A DNA stretch of 64,000 nt from Zoogloeaceae bacterium (GCA_031256795.1 JAIRPW010000032.1:62001-126000), one strand, 5' to 3'; counted from the first letter of the stretch, positions 25,618 to 35,821 are shown. Notes: generated from the sequence alone by a model not told the origin. Translations and numbers: made by a program.

Positions 25618-28600
25618 CTAGCGGATCTGCGTCCAGCTTTGCCGCCCGGAAGGACGGCCTTCGCCGGGCGGTTGTCCATAGCGGCTTCTTTTCGCGTCGT
25701 GGTCGCCGCTGCCGAAACGCGCCCCGCCGGGCTGGTTAAAGGTATAGCTTTGCACATCCGCGCCGCTGCCATACGTCGCGCTGACGCCATCCGCCTTGAC
25801 GAACTTGGAGTCTCTCGCTTCTTCCATACCTTGCAACTTCGGGTCGCGCCAGATATTGGAATCCTTTTCTATTTTGCTAAACGCCGTGTTCGGCTTAATC
25901 CATTCCCCCGTGGAATGCCGAATGGCAATCAGCCCCCCTTGCAATGCGCTGGTGCAAGGATCATCGGCGGGCAGCGCAAAGGGAACCAGAAGCTCCTCCG
26001 TTTGCGGATTCATCACCGTACCCTGCGCGCGCACCAAGGTCGCGCCCATATTCGCGCCATTCAGATTCAGCAAATACCCTCGGTAGGGATTGGAAGGGTC
26101 GGCATAATTTAGAGTCTTGTTATCCGACTTCCAGCCCTCAAAGGAATAGACGATCTCCTTCCCGGAGGAGTCTTTTATGCGCGTAGTGAATCTGTCGGAG
26201 GCAAGATGCTGGGTATACACATGCTCCAGCAAATTCGCGCGCGTAGCGGTAACCGGAATACCCAGTTTCGTCGTCCAGGTTACAAACCCGCCGTTGCCGT
26301 CTGGAATGTCCGTATTCTCCGCAGGCATATGCACTCCGTACAGAGCCTGAATCTGCTGCTGCTTCTTCACGGGCAGGACGCCGGGCTGGGAAATAACAAT
26401 TTCCTGCTTTACGTCATCCTGTTCAATGAATTTGCCGCTACCGACGACGACCTGAAAGCCCGTGGCCGCGATTGACTTGTTGGGCTTGCGCATCACGGCG
26501 GGCGGAGCGGCAAAGGCTTGCGATCTGCCCGCGCTGTCCGTAGCCTCAAGCACTTTTGTCACGTCCGATTCCGCGAGAGTCCTGAGGTTAAACTGCCAGA
26601 CATTGCCGCGCAAATCGCCCGCAAAAGCGTAATCCGCCATGCCGTCTTTATTCACGTCCAGCAGATACGGCGTACCCAAGCCATTGGGCGTCGACGCGCC
26701 GCCAGAGTGCGTGCATAGTTTCGTGAACGCTGGTTTCGCCCCAGAAGTCGGCGGCGCATCCAGGCTGACAACAAAAAGACAGGCGTCTTGGCTATCGCCG
26801 TTATAGCCGTTCCCAAATGTTACCGCCCAATGCTTCGTCAACCCGGCGACCGGAGCGATCACTGGCTCGCCGTCCGCAGGCACGCCAAGATCCCCGTCGT
26901 CGGCGTTGGTAAATTCCCATAGCACATTGGAAGCGTCAAAGTTCTGGACGTCCTCCACATCCAGGGCGAAGAAGCCCCGACCGCCGCGCCCGGTTGATCC
27001 GGCCAGCACGGAATGCCATGTCCCATTTAGCAAAACATCGCTGACAAACGGCGCGCCGTCCATGAAAAACCGGTGCTTCTGTCCGCTATAGTCCGCATCC
27101 GCCAACTGTTTCAGCTGCGCGTGCAATGTCTGCGGGATATAAGCAAAACGCTCCTCGCCAGTATCTATGTCAAAGGCATGTAACATGCCGTCGTTCATGG
27201 CCGCGAAAACGGTCTTGTCCCTGCCATGCTCCCGGAAGCCCAGAATGCGCCGCTGGTAGTTGTAAATATCGCCTGATTTCAGAAAGGACGCCGGATTTTC
27301 GGATTTACATGCTGGCTGACCAGACACGGACGTTCCGCCCGCGCCGCATCTGAAGCCGCCAAATCCATAATCATTGAATTCATACGCGCCCAGCAGATAG
27401 GGCGCAGGATTGACGGTATCACCCAACAGTTTCCTTTTTTTGACCGTGTTTTTCGTAATGGGGTCCTGTTCACTGACTTCACGGCTGCGGAAGCCATTCA
27501 CCGGCGCATTCGCGTTGACATAGGTCGTATCTTCCAGAGAAGCGTCGCCGCGCAGATAGTCAATCAGAAACTCCACCGTATAGGCTTTGTTTTTGCTTTT
27601 CCCCAGCATGCACGCGGACGCAGGCGCGCCGGCGCGCGGCATCGGACAGGAATCCAAGACAACTCCGCCCGACGCGGAACGTTCAATTTTTCCTGAATCC
27701 AGCGCGCTTTTGACGGAAGCGGAAAGGCCCGTGTCAAATCTAACGCCTTGCGATCCATCCCAGGTAAAAATTTTGCGCGTCTTCCAGTACCCCGGATTCT
27801 TCCTGATTTTCTCCGCCATCACGTTCTGCGCCGACCATTTTTTGGGAATCAATTTCTGCCCGATCGTATCCTTACCGCAGAGAGACGCGCGCCCGTCATA
27901 GCTTAGGACAGGTTTGCCGAAATCAGGCGGCAGCCCCGTAACGGGGTTTTTCCCTTTGTCTGAGCACAGCTTGAAGGCGGACAAATCTCCCGTCCATTCC
28001 GCCGGGTCGTAGGCGGGAACGATGCTGACTTCTTCCGCGGAAATCGTCATGTTGCCTTCGCCGCCTCCCGCTCTATCAACCGTCTGCATATCTCCCGCGA
28101 TACCGGTCAAAAGATTGGAGAGCTTGCGCACGAACTGATCCGGGTCTTCCGCCGCCGCCGTACCGCCATGCCCATTCAGGCCGGCGTGCATCAAGTCGTC
28201 AATTTTTTCGTAGTCCGTATCCAGTCCGGTGGGATAGGTCCACAAAATATTTTGTTTGGGATCCGGATTTTCCAGAAAGGCGTTGACCTCGGTGTCCGAC
28301 AAGCGACCCTGCACCCCCAGGCCAACAGTAAACAACTGCATGTGCTGCCAGAAAGCCGGGTCTTTTGAAGTCGGCGTTACGCGGTTCGGCGTATTTGGAC
28401 GCAAATCCCGCTTCCAGTAATGCATCGCCCAGTCCGCGAGCGAATTTTTCACCTCGTACCGCGCGTGCTGGCCGAAGAAGGGTCCCTCTGGCTTGTATGT
28501 ATAGACTTTTGTGCCGTCGGCGCTGATGTTCGTCGGTCCGGCAGTCCCGTCGGCGTCACCCGCCCCTGAACGGGAGTCCGTGTAGTAGCCGTCCGTCATC

Positions 28601-30534
28601 AAAATGCCGAAAGAGCGGCGGCAACCATATTCATTGCCGCTGCCGCCATTTCCCGGCGGATTCGTAAGAACATACGTGCTGGGCGGATATTCTTTCCAGG
28701 GCGCTGCCGTCTCGTAATAACTCCCCATCCGGTAGATGGAATGAATCAGCGGCGTTCCGGAAGGGAAAGTGATATTAAGAATCCAGTCATAAAAATCCTT
28801 GACGAACGTTTTGCCGCGGTAGTCCGCCGGAATGGGATACCCCTGCCAATCCACCGCGTCGTTCGGGAAATCGCGGAAAGGCACGACGCCACGCCCGCGG
28901 AAGTTTGGCGCCGCCACAGTGCCTGACGTCTGACCCGGCCCGCGATCCGTCATCCGCCCGATGGTGTCGTAGCCCAGACGGATATATTTTCCCCCCATGA
29001 TCGCGCTCGGCATTTTGGTGTCGCCGGGATTGACAAGCTGCGCGAAAGCGAGCGAAGTCCCCGCGCGCGCCGCCATCGCGCGGGTGCGGTAATAGGAATA
29101 CCAATTGGCGAAATTGCGGATTTCGTCCTTTCGGGTACGCCGCTGTTTCTGCGGGTATTCCGCGAGATTGCCGTCATCATCCACATAGGTCGACACCAAA
29201 TGCGGCAAGGATTGGTCAAAACAGTTGATGTCCCTCTGGCAAACAGCGCTGTTGATATTGTCCGCGACCAGTGCGTCGTCCGCGCCGCTGAACGATCCGT
29301 TCCCGATCGTATCGCCGATCCGATGCCGTCCAACGGTGCAGCCGCTGCTATAGTTGACATCCATCAGCACGCCGCTGGAATTATTGTACGGTTTCCACGG
29401 GATGGCCTCCGCCGTATAGCGGGAATTATCGCACCAGGGGCGGCCATTGGGACGATAGGCATGATTGGGCTGCGGCGGCACCGTTTTCGTGCTGCCGTCA
29501 AAGGGGCTTTGGGTCGCTTCGGTGCTGTAATAGCCTTCGTGCGTTCCATACCCCTGGATATTGCCCGGCTCATCCACATCCCAGATGCGCGCACTGTAGC
29601 GGCAGGTCGCCGTGGGAATCCCGAAGTACGGCTGGCTTCTCTTGTCGTTTGGATCGGTGATCTTCGGGTCATATTTGAGATTTGGCTGCGTCACGCCCAT
29701 CGCCTTGTAATAGGCGCGCGCCTCCATCACATCGTTAAAAACCCGCGGGCAGGCGCGCCTTTGCACCGCGCGCTTGTTATAGGCCTGATTACGAAGCCCC
29801 GGTACCGGGTTGTTACCGCTGGCGCGAAAATAAGCGCCGGACATCGCTTCCCGAAACGCCCAATATTCATAGCCGCCCGAGTAGAGTTCAAAGCGAAATC
29901 CATAGGGATCGTTGCGCAGCGCGTCGTCTGAATAGGCCTCACGGTAGAGCTGCTCCAGCGTTTTGGGGAAACCCGGAGCAACGCTGTTCCAGGTCGGGTG
30001 ATCCCGGCGGGTATTGTAGCCCGGCACATAATCGTAATAACTCCCGCCGGAATACGCGTTGGCCGCGGTATAAACGGCGGCGTTCGGAAAACTTGTATAA
30101 CAATCCGTCTGGCTGACATAGCCATCCTTCAGCGCTCTGAGCTGCGTTGCCGTAGAGGGGCAGGCCGCGTCTGAATTCTTCATGCGCACCAGCTTGCCGC
30201 TCTCGTATCTGAACGGCGGCTGATAGGTGATTTCCGGGTTGTAATACTGACGGTTCAACGCGGCGCTTTTGCGCAAGGTCCCGCCGGAAGGCGCCTCGTC
30301 CGGCATATAGTCATTCATCATGGAACCGGAATCATCCAGAATGTAGACCACATTGGGATCCATCGGTTTGTCGGCAATCAGCGGCCCCTGATAAATATCC
30401 AGTGGCAGAGCGGCTTGCGGGAACCCCCCCAAAAAAATACCCGCGCACAGCGCAATGGGAAAAACCAATGACGCCCCGGAAAAACGCCGCTTCCGAGGGT
30501 CACCCCGCATTTGGAACAGACTGTCGGCTTTCAT
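25618..30534 (-). CDS. pilY1: PilY1-family type IV pilus tip adhesin, copy A
   Basis: 1638 residues, exported. The signal peptide covers about residues 18-45. ALPLDIYQGPLIADKP leads into a von Willebrand A-like region with a MIDAS motif DDSGSM. The C-terminal third is the conserved PilY1 beta-propeller, with AFDIDTGEERFAYIPQ and a calcium-loop-like LLDVNKDGMADYAFAGDLRGN. An RGD tripeptide lies at 27544-27552 (YLRGDAS). PilY1 sits at the pilus tip, promotes extension and can act as a calcium-gated adhesin and surface sensor. The ATG at 30534 follows GAGGAGG. Copy B lies directly upstream, and the last dozen residues are identical. Confidence 0.93.
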   Translation of the reverse strand: MKADSLFQMRGDPRKRRFSGASLVFPIALCAGIFLGGFPQAALPLDIYQGPLIADKPMDPNVVYILDDSGSMMNDYMPDEAPSGGTLRKSAALNRQYYNPEITYQPPFRYESGKLVRMKNSDAACPSTATQLRALKDGYVSQTDCYTSFPNAAVYTAANAYSGGSYYDYVPGYNTRRDHPTWNSVAPGFPKTLEQLYREAYSDDALRNDPYGFRFELYSGGYEYWAFREAMSGAYFRASGNNPVPGLRNQAYNKRAVQRRACPRVFNDVMEARAYYKAMGVTQPNLKYDPKITDPNDKRSQPYFGIPTATCRYSARIWDVDEPGNIQGYGTHEGYYSTEATQSPFDGSTKTVPPQPNHAYRPNGRPWCDNSRYTAEAIPWKPYNNSSGVLMDVNYSSGCTVGRHRIGDTIGNGSFSGADDALVADNINSAVCQRDINCFDQSLPHLVSTYVDDDGNLAEYPQKQRRTRKDEIRNFANWYSYYRTRAMAARAGTSLAFAQLVNPGDTKMPSAIMGGKYIRLGYDTIGRMTDRGPGQTSGTVAAPNFRGRGVVPFRDFPNDAVDWQGYPIPADYRGKTFVKDFYDWILNITFPSGTPLIHSIYRMGSYYETAAPWKEYPPSTYVLTNPPGNGGSGNEYGCRRSFGILMTDGYYTDSRSGAGDADGTAGPTNISADGTKVYTYKPEGPFFGQHARYEVKNSLADWAMHYWKRDLRPNTPNRVTPTSKDPAFWQHMQLFTVGLGVQGRLSDTEVNAFLENPDPKQNILWTYPTGLDTDYEKIDDLMHAGLNGHGGTAAAEDPDQFVRKLSNLLTGIAGDMQTVDRAGGGEGNMTISAEEVSIVPAYDPAEWTGDLSAFKLCSDKGKNPVTGLPPDFGKPVLSYDGRASLCGKDTIGQKLIPKKWSAQNVMAEKIRKNPGYWKTRKIFTWDGSQGVRFDTGLSASVKSALDSGKIERSASGGVVLDSCPMPRAGAPASACMLGKSKNKAYTVEFLIDYLRGDASLEDTTYVNANAPVNGFRSREVSEQDPITKNTVKKRKLLGDTVNPAPYLLGAYEFNDYGFGGFRCGAGGTSVSGQPACKSENPASFLKSGDIYNYQRRILGFREHGRDKTVFAAMNDGMLHAFDIDTGEERFAYIPQTLHAQLKQLADADYSGQKHRFFMDGAPFVSDVLLNGTWHSVLAGSTGRGGRGFFALDVEDVQNFDASNVLWEFTNADDGDLGVPADGEPVIAPVAGLTKHWAVTFGNGYNGDSQDACLFVVSLDAPPTSGAKPAFTKLCTHSGGASTPNGLGTPYLLDVNKDGMADYAFAGDLRGNVWQFNLRTLAESDVTKVLEATDSAGRSQAFAAPPAVMRKPNKSIAATGFQVVVGSGKFIEQDDVKQEIVISQPGVLPVKKQQQIQALYGVHMPAENTDIPDGNGGFVTWTTKLGIPVTATRANLLEHVYTQHLASDRFTTRIKDSSGKEIVYSFEGWKSDNKTLNYADPSNPYRGYLLNLNGANMGATLVRAQGTVMNPQTEELLVPFALPADDPCTSALQGGLIAIRHSTGEWIKPNTAFSKIEKDSNIWRDPKLQGMEEARDSKFVKADGVSATYGSGADVQSYTFNQPGGARFGSGDHDAKRSRYGQPPGEGRPSGRQSWTQIR

Positions 30535-30603
30535 GACTTCCTCCTCGCAAAACAGTATATGCGCATTGAATATGGTTTTACACAAAAACAACTATACAAA
30601 TTC

Positions 30604-30631
30604 ATTTTACATGATATATAAATTATTGCAA
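30604..30631 (-). promoter_or_regulatory. Predicted sigma-70-type promoter of pilY1 copy A
   Basis: On the minus strand TTGCAA (30626-30631) and TAAAAT (30604-30609) are separated by 16 bases, about 70 bases before the pilY1 start. The surroundings are AT-rich. The LytTR-like operator lies 27 bases upstream of the -35, a position suited to activation. Confidence 0.5.
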
Positions 30632-30658
30632 CGTATTCTTCTTTTCCGCCTGTTTCTT

Positions 30659-30688
30659 GACGAACGGCAGAAAAAAAAGGACAGGCGG
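30659..30688 (-). promoter_or_regulatory. AlgR/LytTR-like tandem operator upstream of pilY1 copy A
   Basis: On the minus strand CCGCCTGTC (30688-30680) and CCGTTCGTC (30667-30659) form a direct repeat with 12 bases between, 21 bases start to start. The second is identical to the AlgR core site known from Pseudomonas aeruginosa. A matching module with the same spacing lies upstream of copy B. An inverted repeat TCCGCCTGT / ACAGGCGGA (30645-30653, 30681-30689) also brackets the site. Confidence 0.5.
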
Positions 30689-30715
30689 AAGCAAAAAATG
30701 AAGCGGCCCGGCAAC

Positions 30716-30746
30716 AAAAAAGCCGGAGCGAATACGCTCCGGCTTT
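30716..30746 (-). terminator. Intrinsic terminator of the second pilY1 gene
   Basis: A perfect 12-base stem, AAAGCCGGAGCG (30719-30730) with CGCTCCGGCTTT (30735-30746), and a four-base loop are followed on the minus strand by a T-run at 30716-30721. It separates copy B from the promoter region of copy A, so the two pilY1 genes are separate transcription units. Confidence 0.9.
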
Positions 30747-30789
30747 ACAGGTTTGTGGGTTTGCGCGGGCAACATGCCCGCCCATGAAG

Positions 30790-33700
30790 TCAGCGGATTT
30801 GTGTCCAGCTCTGCCTTCCGGACGGACGACCGCTGCCGACGTCTCCGTAGCGGTCATGCTTGATTTTGTCATGATCGCCGCTGCTGAAGCGCGGACCGCC
30901 GGGCTGATTAAACACATAGGCCGCCCCGGCAGGGTACGTCGTAGTCACCCACGAGACGTTCGACTTGGCATATTTGGAGTCACGCTGCTCTTCCTGCCCC
31001 TGCAAATCGGGATCGCGCCAGAGATTGACAAGCGGCTTTATCTCTTTGAACGAACCGTGTTTCATCGCTTTGCCCGTGGCATAGTTGAGCGAAACTATCC
31101 CCCCCTGCAGCGCGGAAGAACATGGATCGTCGGAAGGCAAAACAAAGGGAATTACAATCTCCTGCGTTTTCGGGTCCATGAGCGTGGCCTGCGCGCGCAC
31201 CAGGGACGCGCCCATATTCGCGCCATTCAATTCCAGCAAAAACCCTTTATAGGAATTGGACGGGCTATCGTAGTCAATCCCCGCGTCGTCTGATTTCCAC
31301 CCCTCATATTTGTAGGTGAGGAATTCGGGAGGCGGATTAGGATCTTTCTCGCGCGTGACAAATTCAGCGCCCGGCGGATTGCCTGCATGCAGGTCGTATA
31401 CATGCGCCAGGAGGTTTGCGCGGGACGCGGTCGAGGCCGCGGCGTCCAAACCAGTCGGCGCCGTCGCCACGCGCACGCTGTAGAGCGTTTGCGTCTGCAC
31501 ACGTTTATTTTTGTTTTTCCCCGTAACCGGATCAATATCCGGGTAGCTGGTATCAGGAATTTCCTGTTTCACGTCATCCCGCTCCATGAATTTCCCGCTG
31601 CCAACAAGCACCTGAAAGGCGGCGGCCGCGATGCTCCCCTGCGGCTCGCGTATCACAATCGGCGGCGCGGTAATCGGCTGCGCCTCGTTGCGCGTATCTG
31701 TCGCTTTCAGCTGCGCCCGCACATCCAGAGGACTCATGCTGCGCAAGTCAAAACGCCAAACATTGCCTTTTAGGTCGCCCGCGAAAGCGTAATCTGCGGC
31801 GCCGTCTTTATTTACGTCCAGCAGGTAGGGGGTGGAAAGGCCGTTATCAGGACCGGAGTTCGTGCAGATTTTTGTGTAGGGAGGCTTCCCAGCGGGTGAA
31901 GAGGACTGCGTCTCCAGGCTGACCACAAAAAGACAGGCGTCGCCGTTGTCGCTGTTATAGCCGTTGGCGAGCGTCGCCGCCCAGGGTCCCGCCGCGCCCG
32001 GAATACTCCCGGCAATCGGCGCGATGACCGGATCAATATCGGCGGGAACGCCCAGATCGCCGTCGTCGTGATTCGTGAACTCCCAGATTACTTTAGAAGC
32101 GTCAAAGTTCTGAACGTCCTCCACGTCCAGCGCGAAGAATCCCCTGCCGCCTCGCCCGGTGGAACCCACCAGCACGGAGTGCCACGCGCCGTTTAGCAAA
32201 ATGTCGCTCACGAAAGGCGCGCCGTCCACGAAGTAGCGGTGATTCTGCCCGTAATCCGGGTCAGCCAGACGTTTCAGAAACGGATGCGCCGCCTGCGGAA
32301 TATAGGCGAAGCGCTCCTCGCCGGTATCCGCGTCGAAAGCGTGCAACATGCCGTCGTTCATGGGCGCGAAGATCGTTTTATCTCTGCCGTTGTCGCGGAA
32401 GCCATGAAAGCGCTGCTGATAGGCGTAAATGTCAGCGGCGCTCAAAAAAGAGACCGGGTCTTCGGGCGTACAGGCCTGATTGGCGACAGAAACGCTGCCC
32501 GAACCGCATTTGTACCCGCCAAAACCGTAATCATTGAACTCAAAATTCCCCAGCAAATAGGGCGAAGGATTGATGACGTCGCCCAGCAGCAGCGTTTTTC
32601 TCTCCTGATTTTTGCGCGATCTCATGCCGTTGAGCGACGCGCCCGGCGAACTGGCGGAGGTATCTTCCCATGTGCCGTCACCCAATAGGTAGTCAATCAG
32701 CAAATTGACGGAGCTGGCGTCGCCGATATTGGCGTCGCTGACGTTATAGGGTCTTTGATTGCCGATTTTCCCGAACATGCAAGCCGATGCTGGCGCGCCG
32801 CTTCTGGAGAGCGGGCAGAGGTCATGCACCACGCCGCCCGAAACGGAACGCTCGATTTTGGAATCCAGCGTTTTTTTGATCTCCGCAGAAAGACTGTGAT
32901 CAAACCGGACGCCCGTCTTTCCGTCCCAGGTAAAAATTTTGCGCGTCTTCCAGTAATCCGGATTGCTCTTGATTTTCGCCGCCATGACCTCCTGCACGGA
33001 TCCCAGGTTGTCGCTTCGCAACGGGAATTTTGAAGGAATGATTTTCCAGCCCATCGTATCCTTGTTGCAAACGCCCTCCTCGTTTTTAAAGCTTTTCACG
33101 CGCTTGCCGAGATCGCCGCCCTGACCCGAACACAGCTTGAAGGCGCTCACATCTCCCGTCCACTCCGCCGGATCATAGCTGGGATAATAGTTGTATTCCT
33201 CTTCGGAAATCCCCTTGCCGCCGCCGCCCGCCGCCTTATCCGTAGTCTGCGCGTCGCCCGCGATCGTGGTCAGCAAATTGGAGAGCTTCCTGACGAACTG
33301 ATCCGGGTCTTCCGCCGCCGCCGTGCCGCCATGCCCGTTCAAACCCGCGTGCATCAGGTCGTCAATTTGCTCATAGTTCGTATCCAGCCCGGTGGGGTAA
33401 GTCCAGAGGATATTCTGCGTGGGTTCTGGATTTTCCAGGAAATTGTTCACTTCCGTATCCGACAAACGCCCCTGCACTCCAAGGCCAACGGTAAAGAGTT
33501 GCATGTGCTGCCAGAACGCGGGGTCTTTTTTCGTTTTTGCCAAATTGTTCGGCGTGGGACGCAGATCATTCTTCCAGTAATACATCGCCCAGTCCGCGAG
33601 TGAGCCGCTCACAGGGTTGGACGCATGCTGTCCGAAGAAGGGGCCTTGCCGCTGGTACTTATAGGTTTTGGTCCCATCCGCGCTGGTGTGCGCCGGCCCG

Positions 33701-35727
33701 TCTGTCCCGTCCGCGTCATTCACCGCGACGCCGCCGTTACTGGCCATGACTCTGGAGCCGCCGTAGCCGTCCGTCATCAGGATGCCGAAGGAACGACGGC
33801 AGCCATATTCATTGCCGCTGCCGCCATTGCCGCCGGACACGAAGCTGGCGGGCGGATATTCCTTCCAGGGCGCGGCAGTCTTGTAATACTGCCCCATTCT
33901 GCGAACGCTTTCTATCAACGGCGTAACGCCGCTGATAGATACCGTGAGATTCCAGTCGAAAAAGTCCTTGACGAAGGTCTTGCCGCGGTATTCCGGCGGA
34001 ATGGGGTATCCCTGCCAATCCACCGCCGCGTTCGGGAAATCGCGGAAAGGCGTCACGCCACGCCCCGCCCAGGGAGAACTGGCCACGTTTCCATTACGCT
34101 GCCCCGGCCCCGCGTCCCCCATCTTGTTAATGGTATCGTAACCCAGACGGATATATTTGCCGCGCATAACCGCGCCCGGCTTTGTGGTGTCCTCCGGGTT
34201 AATCATCTGCGCAAAAGCCAGCGAAGCGCCCGCCCGCGCAGCCTGCGCGCGGGTGCGGTAATAGGAATACCAGTTGGCGTAATTACGAATTTCGTCCTTG
34301 CGGGTGCGCCGTTGCTTTTGCGAGTATTCGGCAAGATTCCCGTCGTCGTCTACGTACGTCGAAACCAGGTGCGGCAGCGATTGGTCAAAGCAGTTAATGT
34401 TGCTCTGGCAGACGGCGCTGTTGATGTTGTCCGCCACCAGAGCGTCGTCCGCGCCCGTGAAAGACCCGTCTCCCACCGTGTCGCCAATCCGGTGCTTTCC
34501 GGAAATACAGCTGACGTCGGTTCCATGGTCATCGTCCAGAGTATGCGCTCCCGGATCCGCGTACAAACCCGGACGTTCGCACCATCTGCGGCCAAACGGC
34601 AGATACGTATACAAAGGCGTCGGCGGCGCTTTCACGCTGTTATCGAAAGGGCTTCGGGTCGTTTCCGAAGAGTAGTACGCCTGAAACGATGGGGAAGCGG
34701 TGATATGCCATATCCAGCCCTGAATATTCCCGGGTTCGTCTACGTCCCAAATGCGCACACTCTCGCGGCAAGTCGCCGTGGGAATGCCGAAAAACTTCTG
34801 GCTTCTTTTGTCGTTCGGGTCGGTGACGGACGGATCGTATTTAAGGTTCGGCTGAAGAACGCCCCGCCCCAATTCATCATCCGCGTTCGCCACCGATTTG
34901 TAGTACGCCCGCCCTTCCGTCACGTCATTGAACAGCCGAGGACAGGCATGGCGATTTACGATATATGAGTTGTTGTAGTGAGACCGGCTCTTCAGCGCCG
35001 AATTGGTTCTATTGGTGCGAAAAAGCGCCGCGTTCCCGGCGGGAAGCTGCCGAAACGCCCAATATTCATAGTTTTTGGGATCTGTCTCAAAACGATAGCC
35101 ATAGGGATCGGCGCGCAGCGCGGCGTCCGTAAAGGCGGCGCGGTAGGCGGCCTCGTTCCAGGAGGGATTGTCCCGCCGGGAGCGATAGCCCGGAACATAG
35201 TCGTAGTAACCGCCGTAACCATTGGAGCCGACCAGATTATAGGCGGCGATCGCGCCGCCGCTAAAATTTTTGCAAGCCGTTTGGCTGGCATAGCCGTCGG
35301 AAAGCGCCCTTAATGTTGTCGCGTTGGACGGACAGGCTTTGTCTGAATTTTGCAGACGCACCAGCTTGCCGCCCTCATATTTAAAAGGAGGCAGATAAGT
35401 AACATCCGGGTTGTAGTACTGGCGGTTAATAAAGGCGTTGTAAAGCTGATTTCCGCTGCCGCCCGGAAGGCTATCCGGCATAGAATCAGACGTCATTGAC
35501 CCGGAATCGTCCAGGATATAGAGTACATTGGCCTCCATCGGTTTATCCGCGATGAGAGGCCCCTGATAAATATCCACCGGCAGAGCGGAACGGGAAAAAA
35601 GAAGCGCCAGAAAAACGCCCGCGAGCGACAAAACGGGAGAAAGCAATGACGGCAAGGCAAACCCTCTCTCCCCGCCCTGAATTTTCTCTGTTCTTTTGTT
35701 TCTTCCCACGCACAAGCAATGGCGCAT
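30790..35727 (-). CDS. pilY1: PilY1-family type IV pilus tip adhesin, copy B
   Basis: 1645 residues, closely similar to copy A throughout. It shares SALPVDIYQGPLIADKP after the signal peptide, the DDSGSM MIDAS motif, the RSFGILMTDGY stretch of the VWA region, and the propeller calcium loop LLDVNKDGAADYAFAGDLKGN. It ends in the same GRPSGRQSWTQIR. The RGD of copy A is LGD here. Differences concentrate in the region before the propeller. The ATG at 35727 is preceded by GAGGAG; the frame is open to 35781. Minor pilin genes usually beside pilY1 (fimT, pilV, pilW, pilX) are not in the window. Confidence 0.93.
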   Translation of the reverse strand: MRHCLCVGRNKRTEKIQGGERGFALPSLLSPVLSLAGVFLALLFSRSALPVDIYQGPLIADKPMEANVLYILDDSGSMTSDSMPDSLPGGSGNQLYNAFINRQYYNPDVTYLPPFKYEGGKLVRLQNSDKACPSNATTLRALSDGYASQTACKNFSGGAIAAYNLVGSNGYGGYYDYVPGYRSRRDNPSWNEAAYRAAFTDAALRADPYGYRFETDPKNYEYWAFRQLPAGNAALFRTNRTNSALKSRSHYNNSYIVNRHACPRLFNDVTEGRAYYKSVANADDELGRGVLQPNLKYDPSVTDPNDKRSQKFFGIPTATCRESVRIWDVDEPGNIQGWIWHITASPSFQAYYSSETTRSPFDNSVKAPPTPLYTYLPFGRRWCERPGLYADPGAHTLDDDHGTDVSCISGKHRIGDTVGDGSFTGADDALVADNINSAVCQSNINCFDQSLPHLVSTYVDDDGNLAEYSQKQRRTRKDEIRNYANWYSYYRTRAQAARAGASLAFAQMINPEDTTKPGAVMRGKYIRLGYDTINKMGDAGPGQRNGNVASSPWAGRGVTPFRDFPNAAVDWQGYPIPPEYRGKTFVKDFFDWNLTVSISGVTPLIESVRRMGQYYKTAAPWKEYPPASFVSGGNGGSGNEYGCRRSFGILMTDGYGGSRVMASNGGVAVNDADGTDGPAHTSADGTKTYKYQRQGPFFGQHASNPVSGSLADWAMYYWKNDLRPTPNNLAKTKKDPAFWQHMQLFTVGLGVQGRLSDTEVNNFLENPEPTQNILWTYPTGLDTNYEQIDDLMHAGLNGHGGTAAAEDPDQFVRKLSNLLTTIAGDAQTTDKAAGGGGKGISEEEYNYYPSYDPAEWTGDVSAFKLCSGQGGDLGKRVKSFKNEEGVCNKDTMGWKIIPSKFPLRSDNLGSVQEVMAAKIKSNPDYWKTRKIFTWDGKTGVRFDHSLSAEIKKTLDSKIERSVSGGVVHDLCPLSRSGAPASACMFGKIGNQRPYNVSDANIGDASSVNLLIDYLLGDGTWEDTSASSPGASLNGMRSRKNQERKTLLLGDVINPSPYLLGNFEFNDYGFGGYKCGSGSVSVANQACTPEDPVSFLSAADIYAYQQRFHGFRDNGRDKTIFAPMNDGMLHAFDADTGEERFAYIPQAAHPFLKRLADPDYGQNHRYFVDGAPFVSDILLNGAWHSVLVGSTGRGGRGFFALDVEDVQNFDASKVIWEFTNHDDGDLGVPADIDPVIAPIAGSIPGAAGPWAATLANGYNSDNGDACLFVVSLETQSSSPAGKPPYTKICTNSGPDNGLSTPYLLDVNKDGAADYAFAGDLKGNVWRFDLRSMSPLDVRAQLKATDTRNEAQPITAPPIVIREPQGSIAAAAFQVLVGSGKFMERDDVKQEIPDTSYPDIDPVTGKNKNKRVQTQTLYSVRVATAPTGLDAAASTASRANLLAHVYDLHAGNPPGAEFVTREKDPNPPPEFLTYKYEGWKSDDAGIDYDSPSNSYKGFLLELNGANMGASLVRAQATLMDPKTQEIVIPFVLPSDDPCSSALQGGIVSLNYATGKAMKHGSFKEIKPLVNLWRDPDLQGQEEQRDSKYAKSNVSWVTTTYPAGAAYVFNQPGGPRFSSGDHDKIKHDRYGDVGSGRPSGRQSWTQIR

Positions 35728-35793
35728 TCTTTTCTCCTCGCGGATTGTTTTCCCGGACGCCGCGCCAAGTATGGCCAGCAAGATATGTCTCGC

Positions 35794-35821
35794 ATACTAT
35801 GCAAAACCTGTGCGCCGTGAA
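35794..35821 (-). promoter_or_regulatory. Predicted promoter of pilY1 copy B
   Basis: Minus-strand TTCACG (35816-35821) and TAGTAT (35794-35799) are separated by 16 bases, 67 bases before the start codon. The match is moderate. The tandem operator lies 20 bases upstream of the -35. Confidence 0.35.

Noticed and set aside
33625..34968. 447-codon plus-strand frame opposite pilY1 copy B
   Set aside because: Composition shadow of the PilY1 coding strand; no ribosome site or recognisable domain.
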